A DNA stretch of 64,000 nt from Ampelocalamus luodianensis (lineage: Eukaryota; Streptophyta; Magnoliopsida; Poales; Poaceae): NCBI GenBank assembly GCA_036346255.1, contig CM070632.1, positions 28,174,657 through 28,238,656 of the forward strand, given 5' to 3'. Positions within the stretch are counted from its first letter, which is position 1, and every line of letters starts with the position of its first letter. This document shows, piece by piece, positions 44,810-55,872 of the stretch. Below the pieces are notes generated by a model. The model saw only the letters and a list, made by a program, of their open reading frames with translations. It did no database searches and was not told where the DNA came from. The translations under genes and the position numbers were made by a program.

Positions 44810-45464
44810 TTCTCTCCTGTCTATCTTCATCCTTGGCTACGTCTTTTGGAGCGTAGCGAGCAAGCTGGTTGAACCTATACAGATACTCACTCACCGAGCG
44901 GTTTCCTTGACGGAGTGAGTGGAACTCCTTCTTCTTCAGAGTCATCATCCCTGCAGGGATGTGTGCATGGTGGAAAGCTCGCACAAACTCAGTCCAGGTG
45001 ATAGCTTGTGCATTAGCATGGGAGATGCAGAAGTTATCCCACCATTCCGAAGTGGGTCCATTGAGTTGGTGAGAGGCAAACAAGACTCTCTCATGGTCAG
45101 TACACTGAGCTATGTCCAATTTCTTCCTAATGGCACAAATCTAGTCATCAGCGTCCATGGGTTTTATGCTACTGAAAAAAGTCGGGGGACGCATGCGCAT
45201 AAACTCTGACATTGTCACTCTCTACAGAGGTGGAGGTGGAGCATGAGTTGCGGCGGCTGTTACTACTACTGCCTACACATTCTGAGAATCATTGAGTGAT
45301 TGGGCCAGCAGGTCGATGAAGTGCATCTGATTGGCCATCATCTGGTGCTAATCAGGTCCTTCAGCTAGTGGTAGAGGTGGTTGCTGAGTGGGGTCCTCTT
45401 GATAATCAGCATTTCTGTTGCCTTAGCCTCTGATGCTGCCACTGCCTGTGCGGGTGGTCACCAT
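44810..45464 (-). pseudogene. Ty3/gypsy gag, element F
   Basis: Reads on the minus strand from ATG at 45464 (after CCAGTAG). A weakly conserved N-terminus with stops leads to SEFMRMRPPTFFSSIKPMDADD, then CTDHERVLFASHQLNGPTSEWWDNF, FVRAFHHAHIPAGMMTLKKKEF and YLYRFNQLARYAPKDVAKDEDRQ, the standard chromovirus gag capsid. The 351-bp open part is 44769-45119. It is truncated after about 215 residues by the junction with G, so zinc knuckle and pol are missing. Element F continues rightward with an upstream ORF, PBS and 5' LTR. Confidence 0.88.
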
Positions 45465-45682
45465 CTACTGGATCTTCCAAAAGATTTAGAAGAGAGAAAA
45501 GAAGAAATATAGCACTAAGGGGGGTAAATTTAAATAGCCTAAGAACACACAAATACAAGACAGGACAAAATTTTATTTCGAAGTAGTTCTTTTATTACTT
45601 TATTTTATTCATTGATTATGGCTACCACAAAGGGGATTGGTAGCTCATAATTGCAACTAATGAATGAAACTAAGGATGAAAT

Positions 45683-46265
45683 CTATGGGGTAGCTGGGGT
45701 GTAGTCCAGGAAGTTGTTGGTGCTAGTTTGGCCTGCCTTGTAGAGAGCCAGCTCCTCCTCTACAGCCTTCAGCTTCTCTTCAGTGACCTCCAATCTCTCC
45801 TGGATGAGATACAGCTTATCCAAGGTGCTCCCACAGGCATAGTCCACCGCCTTGGCCAGGTCCACCTAGTGTGTGATCTCAGGGGAGTCTTCATCTCTAG
45901 CTAAGCAGAAAGCACTGCCCAGCCGGGTCGAAACATGCATCGGGTAATAATGAAACCCGGTGCCCTGGAGGCGGTGATCGTATGTGTAGTGGATCCTATG
46001 GACTAGCTCCCTGGCTGCATCTTGAATACCATCGAAAAGGTGTCTCGACGCATTGGGGCGTCAAAGATATGAAACACCGTATTGTGTGCCAGATTGGAGT
46101 AGAGGATCACCTCCACTCTCCAACGGTCTTGACATCCCACTTTGTACTTGTAGCCTTGGTATGTAGGCCTTTGTTTGAAGCCCAGGTATTGCATCATCTT
46201 CCAAAGCACGTCGGCCCATTCTTCGGTGAAAACTCTGTGGAAATGGAGTGGGGTCTTTCAGCCAT
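45683..46265 (-). pseudogene. ORF upstream of gag, element F
   Basis: Lies between PBS and gag of element F on the minus strand; the likely ATG is at 46265, after TTTGTAG. Readable blocks: FTEEWADVLWKMMQYLGFKQRPTYQ, then CQDRWRVEVILYSN and FDAPMRRDTFSMVFKMQPG. After a frameshift come GTGFHYYPMHVSTRLGSAF and a C-terminal coiled-coil-like helix (LEVTEEKLKAVEEELALYKAG) ending at 45683. It aligns with the ORF at 15683-20183 at RP-x-Y, W-x-VEV-x-LY, the FYP/YYP block and the following helix. Unknown function, not a standard retrotransposon domain. Frameshifts and stops make this copy inactive. Confidence 0.65.
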
Positions 46266-46420
46266 CTACAAATTTCAAAAAAGCCAAGAGCTTAGAAATA
46301 TTTTGTGAGAGAAAGGATGAGTAAGACACTAGAAGGACAATCAAATATTTTTAAATTTTTTAAAATAACCCTTAAAGGTTTTGCCAATTCTAACTAAGGC
46401 CACGACCTACAGTCGATATG

Positions 46421-46432
46421 GTTCTGATACCA
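46421..46432 (-). other. Primer-binding site of element F
   Basis: The minus strand reads TGGTATCAGAAC, one base different from the usual TGGTATCAGAGC, 4 bp inside LTR F. Confidence 0.8.
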
Positions 46433-47107
46433 CTTTTGTCGAACTCAGGAACGAAGGATCCCGAATTCTTTGTGTTCATACACTAGTCCAAGATTTCCAG
46501 TATACACGGTCATACAAAAATGATATCACAATCATATCATGAAAATTAAATAACATTAATAATTTAGAGTTTAATACAAACGGGGCCTGAGGCCAAAAAA
46601 ACAATTAAGACAACAGAAGCAAAAGTAGTAGTAGTAGGCCACACGATTCGCCACAGGCAATCGTCTGGGGGCGTAGGCCTAAGCGTTTGGATCCTTACCG
46701 TCCTGGTAGAAGCCTTCTCCTGAATAAAGATTATTCAGCAAGAGTGAGCACTACTACCATGCTCACAAGTTACACCCAATATTGAGTTATGATGCATGCA
46801 TAAAGTAAACAAATAAGACTGGCAGGGTTTATTTTGTGTAAAGCATCAGTTTTAGTTTAAATACTCATATTAATTTTCCAAAGCCATTTTTGTACTATAT
46901 CTAAAATCAGATTTAAAATAACAGTTTATAGTGTGGATAACCTCTATGATTAAATGGTGAAGGATATCCTCCTATCACATGGCTAACCGCCAAATTTTAC
47001 CACAAGGACTAACCATCCTCAAAACATTTGCTAAAATTATTTTAAAAACAAAAAACAAAGTCTAACTTTAAGTGGCTTTGCTAGCATGTTCATGACCGCG
47101 TACGCAG

Positions 47108-47119
47108 CTATTCGAATAG
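47108..47119 (-). other. Group B module palindrome (LTR F)
   Basis: CTATTCGAATAG, with GTACAAACTTTACAGAGTAG on the minus-strand upstream side. Confidence 0.65.
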
Positions 47120-48829
47120 TTTTCTACTCTGTAAAGTTTGTACAGCTTCACCCACACGAGATAATTTGATATTATTGTCGGCCAATACACGCTTTCGAAG
47201 GCGTGCAACTAACCAATTATCATGAGGCCGTTACAATGTTCTACCTTAAAGTATTCATGCCCGCTAAGGTTTTGCTTTCATTAGACCAACCATCCTCTGG
47301 GAGCCCCTTCTTGTGCCAAGTGGGACTACTGTCTGACCGACACCCACACAACAATATGGCACAAATATCAATGAGGTATCACAAATTATTAAGCCAAGTC
47401 CTACCCATACAGGACATGTGGTGGTACGGTAAGGCATAGCAAAGGAACGCTCAAAGGCTGGTCCTTAACTGACTTGGCGTCTTCCAAATTAAACCCTAGG
47501 CATTAATCCTAACCAGATTAAGCCCGTGCATAAACCTGCACCCACCATTCATCCATTTTGCCCAAGTCCAACCCCATTTTGATTTTATTTTAAATAAAAT
47601 CATCTTTATAAATTTTTTATGGTAAACCAATACCATAGATTCAAATTTAAACCAATTTTAAATGATTTGGCTAAATCCTCCCAAAAAATCACAATTATGG
47701 TCTAAGCATTGGTTAAGCATAAGATTATTCTCAATATTATTTTATCTAATGGTGACAAGGAAATGATATTCAACATTCAAATTGGCTATACAAAAGGAAT
47801 TGGACTAACTAGATATTTAAAATAGGGAATTAAAATAATTGAATAAAAGTATGCATGCAATAATAATTTAAAAACTGGATTTAAATAACTTCAAAAATAT
47901 TGGGATCAACATGATCAATGATATAACTTGCCTTCGTTGAAGTCTTGGTACTCTAAATACTCTGAAGGATCGAACTCTCCTGAGTCGTCGAAGTCTATAG
48001 GCGAAAATACGACAAATTCAATTAAAATTCAAATAAATTCAAAATGACAAGTCAAATTAACTCCAAATATAAAAATTTTAGTTTATTTAGCTAGATAATG
48101 ATTTTATACAAATTTATAAATTTGAAACACCCAAATCGGAGTTTGGATGCAAAAGATATGGGTTTTGGAAGTTTTAACCCTAAATCTGAAATTAAAAGGT
48201 TTTCCCGAATTACTTTTCTAAAGGAAAAACAAATTACTGTGCAAGGATGACATCAGCCCTCAGGATTTTGAGATTAAAAGAATTAAAATAAAACCCTAAC
48301 ATGCGGGCCCACTGGTAAGTGGCTTGGTCCTTATGAACCATGTCCACCCGGGACACGTCATTGCCACATGGACGAACGTGATGAGATGGCGGTGACATGG
48401 CATGCACGTGGCAGTGCCACGGTGGCAAAACCCGGCGAGGCTCTCGGCCCTAGGGTCGCTGACGTTGTGCGGCATGGTGGCGGCTGGCAAGGTGCGCAAA
48501 AGAGAGCGGAAGGTGCGGGGATTGTGATGCGCTCACCCAAATGACGAGAGAAGGATGGAGGCGACCGGCGGCGAGAAAGCGGTGGCACAGTTGAGGTCGA
48601 TGGTGAAGTCATGATTTCGTGGGGTTCTGGCGAGGCAGAGGTGCGCATCGGCTTCGTGGCGTCACGGTGATGACGACGGGGGCGGAGCGGCTCCGGTGGC
48701 GACGCAATAGAAGATCCACGCCTTCTTGGCTGGCGGTGAAGAACTCCAAAATTCGGGCGCTACGGGGCGAGAGGGTGGCAATGGGTGGCAGCGCTGGGAT
48801 CAAGAGGTAGAGGCGCACCTAGGGCCTCC

Positions 48830-48837
48830 TTTTATAG
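48830..48837 (-). promoter_or_regulatory. TATA box of LTR F
   Basis: CTATAAAA on the minus strand followed by GGAGGCCC-type leader. Confidence 0.5.
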
Positions 48838-50535
48838 GAGCCGAGGGGCACAGGGGCGACGTGGAAGTCGTGGGGGTTGTGGCGGCAGTTGCAGCATCGT
48901 GGGTAAACCATCGCAGAGAAAGGGGAAGAGTGTGGGGAGATAAGGTGGAGGTGGATGCGGGTTGTGCGCACGCACACGCGAGAAGCAAGGCGGTTGAGAT
49001 ATGGCTGTTGTAGAGCTTCAAGCTTGCAACAATGGCGGCGGCGCTGTGTTTGTCTGCGTGGAGACGAGGATGAGGAAGAAGAAAGTAGGCGGGCCCACAT
49101 TGCAGTCAAAGAAAAGAAAAGAAGGAGATACACGGTTGATCCCTGGCCGTTCGATCTAGATCGAACGGTCCACAAAGGATGGGCCGTTCGGACCGTCTGA
49201 GGGTTACAACGAATCTTGGCCATCCATTTTAGATCGGATGGCTCACGCGCGTTGGGACGTTCTGTGGGGACCCCGAAATTGAGTTTGTTTCAAGTCAAGT
49301 GATTGCACAGAAGGCACAATCCTTAACCGAAAATGAAAAATTATTTCAAGCCCCAAATATGCATATCATGTTAGCTCCCAAGGATCAGTGCCTAACATAG
49401 ACATATCAACACAACAAGGATCACAACCAAAGTCAAAATGCAAAGATATTAGAAGCATTATTATTTCAATCTCAGCAAATAGGACCTAATGGCCCGATTT
49501 TCACATAAGGGCCAATCGGCCAAAACTGATCAGGAGACAATAAATTGCAGCGGAAGAAAACATGGAAATAAAAGTAAAGTACCAGGTTGGCATGCCCAAA
49601 ATCCACAAGCAACCAACTGGATTTAAAGCTGTTGCGAGTGAGGGTGTGAATGACAGGTGGGACCGGGGTGAGAGAGAGAGAGGGGTGGTGCATGCCAGCT
49701 CGGGCCATGTGGGAGAAAAGGAATTGAGCCAAATTTTGGATTTCGGCCCAAAATGAGTTGGGGTTTTAAATTGATTTAATAATTAACTTAATTCTGTTAA
49801 TTCATTTAAGCTTTAGAAAATAGTAAAGAAATCCAAAAATTCTAGGAAAATTCACAGAAATTTCTAGAGTTATTTGGGACTTAGATAAAATATTTCCAAC
49901 TATTATTTGGTAATATATTTTGAAATTAAATTTGTTTTGGCTTTAAATAATTGAAGGAAAGCTTTTAAAAATTTTAGAAAATCCACAAAATTAATTATGT
50001 TTTAATTTTCAACTAAATTTGAAATTTGGGTTGTTATAGTGGTAGAGAATGAAGAACTTGATGAACAGTCAAAGTGATCAGGGAAGAATAAGAAACCTAG
50101 AATCACACCCATGGTAAGTTTTTATAACGATGCATTTGAAATAAGAGATCGTGGAAACTCAACAGTTGCCACCTTTTCGGGAACCGCTCCAACGGACAGA
50201 TTTGTGAGAGTTGATTGAGATTCTTTAATTTGCCTGTTCGAGAAAACCGAGATTGTCTTTTACACCTCAAGCGAAATTACCTTCTTGACCAAGTCTATTT
50301 CTGGTCAAATGAAATACCAGTCGAAAAGTCATTCCTTTGACCATCATTATATGACCACATTTTGGTCGTAAGATCATCTATGAATCCTTTCTCCAAGTTA
50401 CTTTCACTTGAAGTTGGGGGCTAGATGACGAGGATCTAATAATCCTCATTTAATTATTTATCTATAATTCTTATTATGGATAATAATACCATCATATAGC
50501 TCTTGAGTATACCCCTTAGTTTTCATAAGGGAGAA

Positions 50536-50687
50536 GCTGGTCAAGTGGGTGTAAGTCCTTCTACGACCACCCTCATAGTCGTAAGTGTCTTCTACGACTA
50601 TCTCATGGTCACAAGTTTTTCTACGACCACCATGTGGTCGTAAGTTCTTCTACGACCACCTAATGGTCCTAAGTCCTTCTACAACTA
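50536..50687 (+). repeat. About 30-bp tandem repeat of folding units in U3
   Basis: Four to five imperfect copies around the core TCGTAAGT-TCTTCTACGACCA. Each unit contains the inverted words GTCGTA and TACGAC, so each can form a small hairpin. Located upstream of the TATA box at 50937. Confidence 0.75.
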
Positions 50688-50936
50688 GGTCACTTATGAC
50701 CACCCTATAATCAATGGAGCTTGCAGATAGGTAGGCCCAATTGATTAGAGAATCTAAGCAGTTAGTGTACACTGTTATTCTCTGGAATAACGCATGCAAT
50801 ACGCCGCTGTTTTTGATAATAACTGCTAGGCGACGTGGAGGGGTTACTACTCCAGCAATAACTACCATCAACGTGCTCATTATATGAAATGATGAGATGC
50901 CTCTTGGTCTAGAGAAACGGCCACCTCTTTGTACAC

Positions 50937-50944
50937 TATATAAA
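50937..50944 (+). promoter_or_regulatory. TATA box of Tat-like LTR
   Basis: TATATAAA followed by GGCTACAG; about 70 bp upstream of the D' insertion. Confidence 0.6.
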
Positions 50945-51014
50945 GGCTACAGTCAGTTGACATAGAAAAAAAAGAGGAGAAACAAGCGCAATTTGGAGCA
51001 TAAGACATTAGGCA

Positions 51015-53350
51015 TGTAATACTCCAGATTAATTTGGAAGAGAATATTCGAATTACGAATGGGATCAAATAGAGAATAGTTTAATCAACAGTTAGAGAGG
51101 GTGTTTTCAGCATAATTAGGACAACCTGGGCCCCGGGCCTTAGCCCAAGAGGCCCATGAGGGGCTGGCCACTATTAAAAGGAAGGGGAAACCCTAATTTT
51201 CTACTGTAGCATGCATGCTACAGTACACATTGCCACTGTAGCACCACCATGGTGCCTCCTCCCCATGGCAGCCCTTGCCTCCATCCCTCGCTGCTGTTGT
51301 CGGCCAAAGAAGGGAGAAGGAGAGAGAGGAGAAGAGAGGGAAGGGAAGGTTCGCGGGCTTCGTCGCGATCTACAGATATTCTTCAAGGGGTAACGAAGAT
51401 CCTCCCTCGTTGTATGTTTCGAATTTAAGGCGTATTTGAATTCGTTAGTAGATCGGTTGTTTAGATCCCAATCTGTCCAGAATTTTGAATGGCGGTTTTC
51501 ATGTATTTAGAAGCCGAAACTGGGGATCCACTCTCTTAGAGATATCTGGGTTATGTCCTTAGCTTTCAGTGGCCACCAAGAACGCCCAAATCTGATTAAC
51601 GGTCAGGGAGATATGTATTTTTTAGTGTCACTGTCCTGCTGTTCTGTCAACATCCGGACAATTTGTAGAAAACTGGGTTAAGACGTTAGTTAAAGAAGAA
51701 ATCAGAGGATCTCGATATAACGAAAAATGTAGGTAATTTCCATACCTTTTCAGAGAGCTAAAGAACGCAAGATTTGGACTTTCGTAACAAAAGTTATGGT
51801 GGTTTTAGTGTATTGTCCAGAGAACCTAACGTGAATACCGATGTTCTGTTATTTCATGATAGGGGTATTAGATGGTCGAATCAAGAGAGATCACCAACTA
51901 GGTTTAGTTGGGGAATTTGATAACCTTTCAATGAAGACCAAGAAAAACTCATTTGGACTCCTGAGCTAAAAGATAAGAATTTTAGAACACGACTGCTTCC
52001 AAAGGGGACATATCAGCATATAGGAAATTAGAGTTGGGATCGCGTTACAAGTTATTGCTAGTTCGAGTTTGCTTATATAGTTTGTTTGGTCCATTACAAA
52101 AGTCTTAGTATGCTTTTAATTGAATTTAGGTGAGGGACTGGTCCCGGAGGCAGCACCTTCTTCACATCCTCCGTTCTCACGCGGTTGAGGCAAGTACCCT
52201 GTCTGGTAGAGTATTTATGGTTGGTTTGACAGTGTTTGCTAGTAATTAGTATATATTAGCTGTGGTTGATTGATAGTGTGATATGATTGTTAAAGATGAT
52301 GAATGTTTATGATACACGCTAGTATCTGGTGTATATTAGCTGTGGTTGATTGATAATGTGATATGATGGTTAAAGATGATGAATGTTTATGATACATGCT
52401 ATTGATAGTGTGATATGATGGTTAAAGATGATGGATGCTTATGATACGAATGGTTGCTATTCATGTACAGTGCTGATATTGTTCATGCTTATTGCAAAAC
52501 TGTAATTGTTCATGTGCACTGTGAGGGCATAAATAAGAACTAGTCACATGGTGATCAGGAATGCATGTTTGAGGTCCCCACATTCGTGGAATGTGGGCAT
52601 TGAGGAGAGGTCCCCGTCATGTAAACGATGGGCTTATGGTCCCCACACATGTGGAGTGTGGGCTTGAGGTCCCCTTTACTTGCGGAGTATTGGGCAATTG
52701 GTCCCTGCGCTTGCGAGCACAGGCATGGGTATCGCAACGGTTGCATACCCGCATTCTTGGGTAGTGCGCAAAAGAGTGAAAAAGAGAAAGATGCATTGCA
52801 TGCCTACATTCATATATCATGAAATGTGGCTTTCGAGAAAATTTAGAGTTGGATGATGATGCTGTAATTGTGAAGCTAATGTTTCTTTTTGTGGTACTTG
52901 CTGAGTTCTTGAACTCACTCTTACTTTTGTTGTGTTTTAGGTACTATTGCAAGAACGTCATGCATGGGTGGGAGTAGACCCGAATTGGATCCACGCACTG
53001 CCACACATCATTAATAGTCGATCAAAATTCCAGAATGTCAATTAATAAATAAGCAAACTGTTTAAGATTTCGATTATGGATAATCTTCATGCAATGGGTT
53101 TTGTAATAATGATGATTAGCAAACTCTAGCTATCTTTGATTATGATCTAGTTATTTATCATGGTTCTATTGCTTAGAGAAGATTTTAGATGAAAGAATAT
53201 TGAGTTATGATTCTCTGTTATCTGCTGGAACCTCCGTATGGCTAGCTATATAAAGGAGGTTCTGCCGAAATTTAGCAAATTGTTCTAGTTTAGTTTTGTT
53301 TAATGTTTCTTTAGTAGCATTCCAGGCTCACGTGGGGCTGGGGTGTTACA
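51015..53350 (+). mobile_element. Solo LTR D', TSD AGGCA
   Basis: 2336 bp, TGTAATACTCCAG to GGGGTGTTACA, with AGGCA at 51010-51014 and 53351-53355. A diverged relative of the D LTR: same order of a splice-donor-like CAAGGGGTAACG (51383-51394), the drug-like conserved stretch CTTAGCTTTCAGTGGCC near 51560, hairpin array (52540-52735) and CTTGCTGAGT hairpin with GTGTTTTAG (52893-52940). It inserted just downstream of the TATA box of the Tat-like LTR. Confidence 0.92.
52540..52735 (+). repeat. Hairpin array in solo LTR D'
   Basis: Stems include CCCACATTC loop GTG (52577-52597, 9 bp, perfect), CCCGTC with GATGGG (52612-52632, one G-T pair), CCCACAC with GTGTGGG and a CCCTTTACT/AGTATTGGG unit with two mismatches. 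Compared with D, the perfect CCCACACTC stem has become CCCACATTC with the matching change on the other arm. Confidence 0.65.
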
Positions 53351-53541
53351 AGGCATTAGTCTTTCTCCCGATTGTAACTAGCATACTCAATATAGCCACA
53401 CAAGAGTAGTGTTGTTATTCTCTCCAGAGAAAGCATGAACCTGTATAAAATCCCTGTGTCATTCTCTGCATGATTTCAGTCTTGGAGACCCCCCGAATCA
53501 AAAAATCATACGTAAGATCGGCTCTAAAACACCGACAAACA

Positions 53542-55438
53542 TCAAATGGAGGTGTAATCAAATTAGGATTGACTAACACTCCTAAGATTTGAACTTATCA
53601 TTTTATGTAAATATCAATGCATAATAGTTTTGAAATTTAAAACAAGATTTCAATAACATAGGTACAACATGATGAAAGGAGAATTTCCTTTGTCGAAGGT
53701 TGAGGTCACAAGTTCCGGTTGGTCCAAATTAACTTCGGCGGCAACAGACTCTACACGCGTGAATTGAGACAAAATAAATAACAGAAAAATAAATAAAATA
53801 GAAAAAATAAGAAAATTAGTACCAATAGAGATATTGTGAATTTAGATGAATTTAGAAAGAAGAATCAACTGATTTAGAGTTTGAATGAAAGATAACGAGC
53901 ATCCAAAAGTTAGTCGGATTAGAAAATCCTAGAAATTGAGAGCGAATATTCATTTCTGGTTAAATAATACAACACTACATAGTATGACTAGTGTGGCCTG
54001 ATCGTCAGTGAGACAAGGAAATAAAGAGAAGAAGAAAGAATGGGGATGACAAGTGGGACCTCATGTTGGTGAGAGAAGAAGAAAGCGAGAAGGAGAAAAA
54101 CAGAGGAAACAGGGGAGTGGGAGACGCCTCTGGACATTAGTGCCGGCGATGAGAGATCACGCGGGAGAACCGGGCGATAGGAAAAATGGAACCCTGACGG
54201 CAAGGGGATCCCCTAGGTGGCGGCGGCATGGCCGCAGTGGCACTAGGGTGGCGGCAGCGGTGACGGCACGGGAGCGCGGGCACGCCAGCAGTTCAATGAC
54301 GCTCCAAGGGGAACGACACACGCACAGGCATGGCAGTGGCACAGGGAAGCCGTCGGGTGGGTTGGGGTGGTTGGAGGGCGGTCGAGGCGGAAGAAGGTGG
54401 GGACAGCATAGGAACATGAGATGACGTGCAAAGCTTGGCTCGGGTCTCACTGGAGAAAGAGATCGAGCGACGAAAGTGCGACGGCCAGAATAGGGAAGAC
54501 AATGAAATTCAGCGATGATCTACAAAGAATCCTAAAATTGATTTAGGAGGAAGAATTAAGGGTCTCAGGAACACAACGTGGTGCACTTGGTACTTCGAAA
54601 AACTCACCAGAGCGACGGGAACACATAATAGGGAAGGCAGCCAACGACGGGAAGAGGTTCTCGAGTCGTCATGGTGCTTTGGAGACAGTGGAACTTGGCG
54701 GAGATGTGAAAGGGGTGGAGGCAGTCATGGTGCTCCTATTTGTAGGCAAGTCTAGGGAAGGGAAGCGATGCGGGCGATACGTAATTCATGGCGGCGGTTT
54801 CGGCTGGCTTGATGGCAACAAAAACTTAAATGTCATTGATTGAGTGGTGATGGCGGGCTTAAATTCGTGCGGCCGCGGGCGCATGGGCATGGCATAGCAC
54901 AGGCAGGGCTTGACACGAATGCGGCATGCATGACGTGGTGTGGCTTTGGTGTGGCACAGCTTGGTGGTTGGGTGCGGCAGAGCTTGGTGCGCGGGTGCGG
55001 CACCGGGAGTGTGAGCATAGTGCGGGAATGGCCTAGCACTAGCGGTGTGCACATGGCCAGGCATGGTGCGGGCGTAGCTGGCACGGTGCAGGCACGTCAC
55101 GACCAAGGCAGGGTGCGCACAGTGCGACGGGTATGGCTCGGGTGGAACAGAGGCAGAAGAGAGGGAAGGGTGGGCCAGCTGGTGCGGGGAAGTGGGCTTC
55201 GGCCCTAGAAAATTGAGATGGAAATTCAAATTGGAGTATTTGAATTTTGAGTTCATGATTTGAATTGAGATTGGTGAAGGAATTTGATTTTAAGATGGAA
55301 ATTGAATTGATTCAATCTGGAATTTGAATTTAGGATTTTGGATTGGAATTGAATACAAGAACCCCAAATAAAAGCCAACTCTTTTAAATACTTAATTTAA
55401 AATTGTTTTTACAAGAGAGCAACTTTTGGGATGTTACA
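53542..55438 (-). repeat. Group B LTR, minus orientation, truncated
   Basis: The minus strand starts TGTAACATCCCAAAAGTTG at 55438. It resembles LTR L most (compare 53690-53960 with 23620-23900). A GC-rich leader region with overlapping frames lies at 54050-55200. The half bearing the group B module is absent, lost where it meets the Tat-like LTR. Sequence to its right (CAGACGAGGGGCTTAA on the minus strand) could be a polypurine tract, making this a 3' LTR. Confidence 0.65.
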
Positions 55439-55872
55439 TTAAGCCCCTCGTCTGTGCATGTAGCGCACTGACTCCCGGTGAACCGTGTTTTTTGACACTA
55501 CTTGACACTGTTAGAAAATACGATTTACAACACTATTTATCCATTAAAAAATTCATATGATAGCACTTTTTTCCTTGAATTTTTTCTTTTTTTCTACCTC
55601 ACACTCGCAGCTTCAAACTTGTGTATCAACCATTGCCATCACTAGCCCTCGCTGCCCTCAGTGGCTCGGTGAGTTAATAGATGATAGTGGCCTTGTGCCA
55701 ATGCTGCTAGGCTTAGGTTGCCAATTATATGATATGCATGCCAACCATTTTCCTAGGTTGGTTCCTGGACAAGCTTATCAAACGTGTTGTACAATACAAT
55801 ATTAAATAATGTTATCCACATTAAACCGACAAATTAACAAAGAATGTCATATTTGATCGGGGTACATGTGAT
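55439..55872. other. Unassigned 430 bp between LTRs
   Basis: The first 20 bp may be the polypurine tract of the LTR at left. The rest is AT-rich with one modest open frame (55557-55805, plus) that has no recognisable motif. I see no gene here. Confidence 0.4.

Larger units (their letters stand above)
46437..50038 (-). repeat. 5' LTR of element F (group B)
   Basis: 3602 bp; the minus strand starts TATAACAACCC (TG mutated to TA) and ends GAGTTCGACA before the PBS. AT-rich start, GC-rich leader region around 48300-49250 with a TATA box (48830-48837), group B module (47108-47119 palindrome) and an AGCAAGAGTGAGC hairpin near 46738. It is too different from LTR L to be its partner. Frames at 48358-49223 on both strands overlap and are not genes. 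Confidence 0.82.
50039..53541 (+). mobile_element. 3' end of a probable Tat-like Ty3/gypsy element with 3' LTR
   Basis: About 390 bp of interior without a readable gene ends in the tract AAGTTGGGGGCTAG (50411-50424), a polypurine tract of the style seen in Tat/Retand-type grass elements. It is followed by a short LTR, about 50426-53541 with solo LTR D' inside (roughly 0.8 kb without it). The LTR has a tandem repeat in U3 (50536-50687), a TATATAAA box (50937-50944) and ends ACCGACAAACA. The 5' part of the element is missing and no TSD can be matched. Lineage is a guess from the polypurine tract and short LTR. Confidence 0.55.

Noticed and set aside
22185..50038. One huge element with LTR L and LTR F as its two LTRs and pol inverted between them.
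   Set aside because: The two LTRs differ too much in sequence to be partners; three fragments joined is simpler. Kept as an alternative in the findings.
55557..55805. 82-codon open frame between two LTRs.
   Set aside because: No recognisable motif, ordinary length for chance, and T-rich start.
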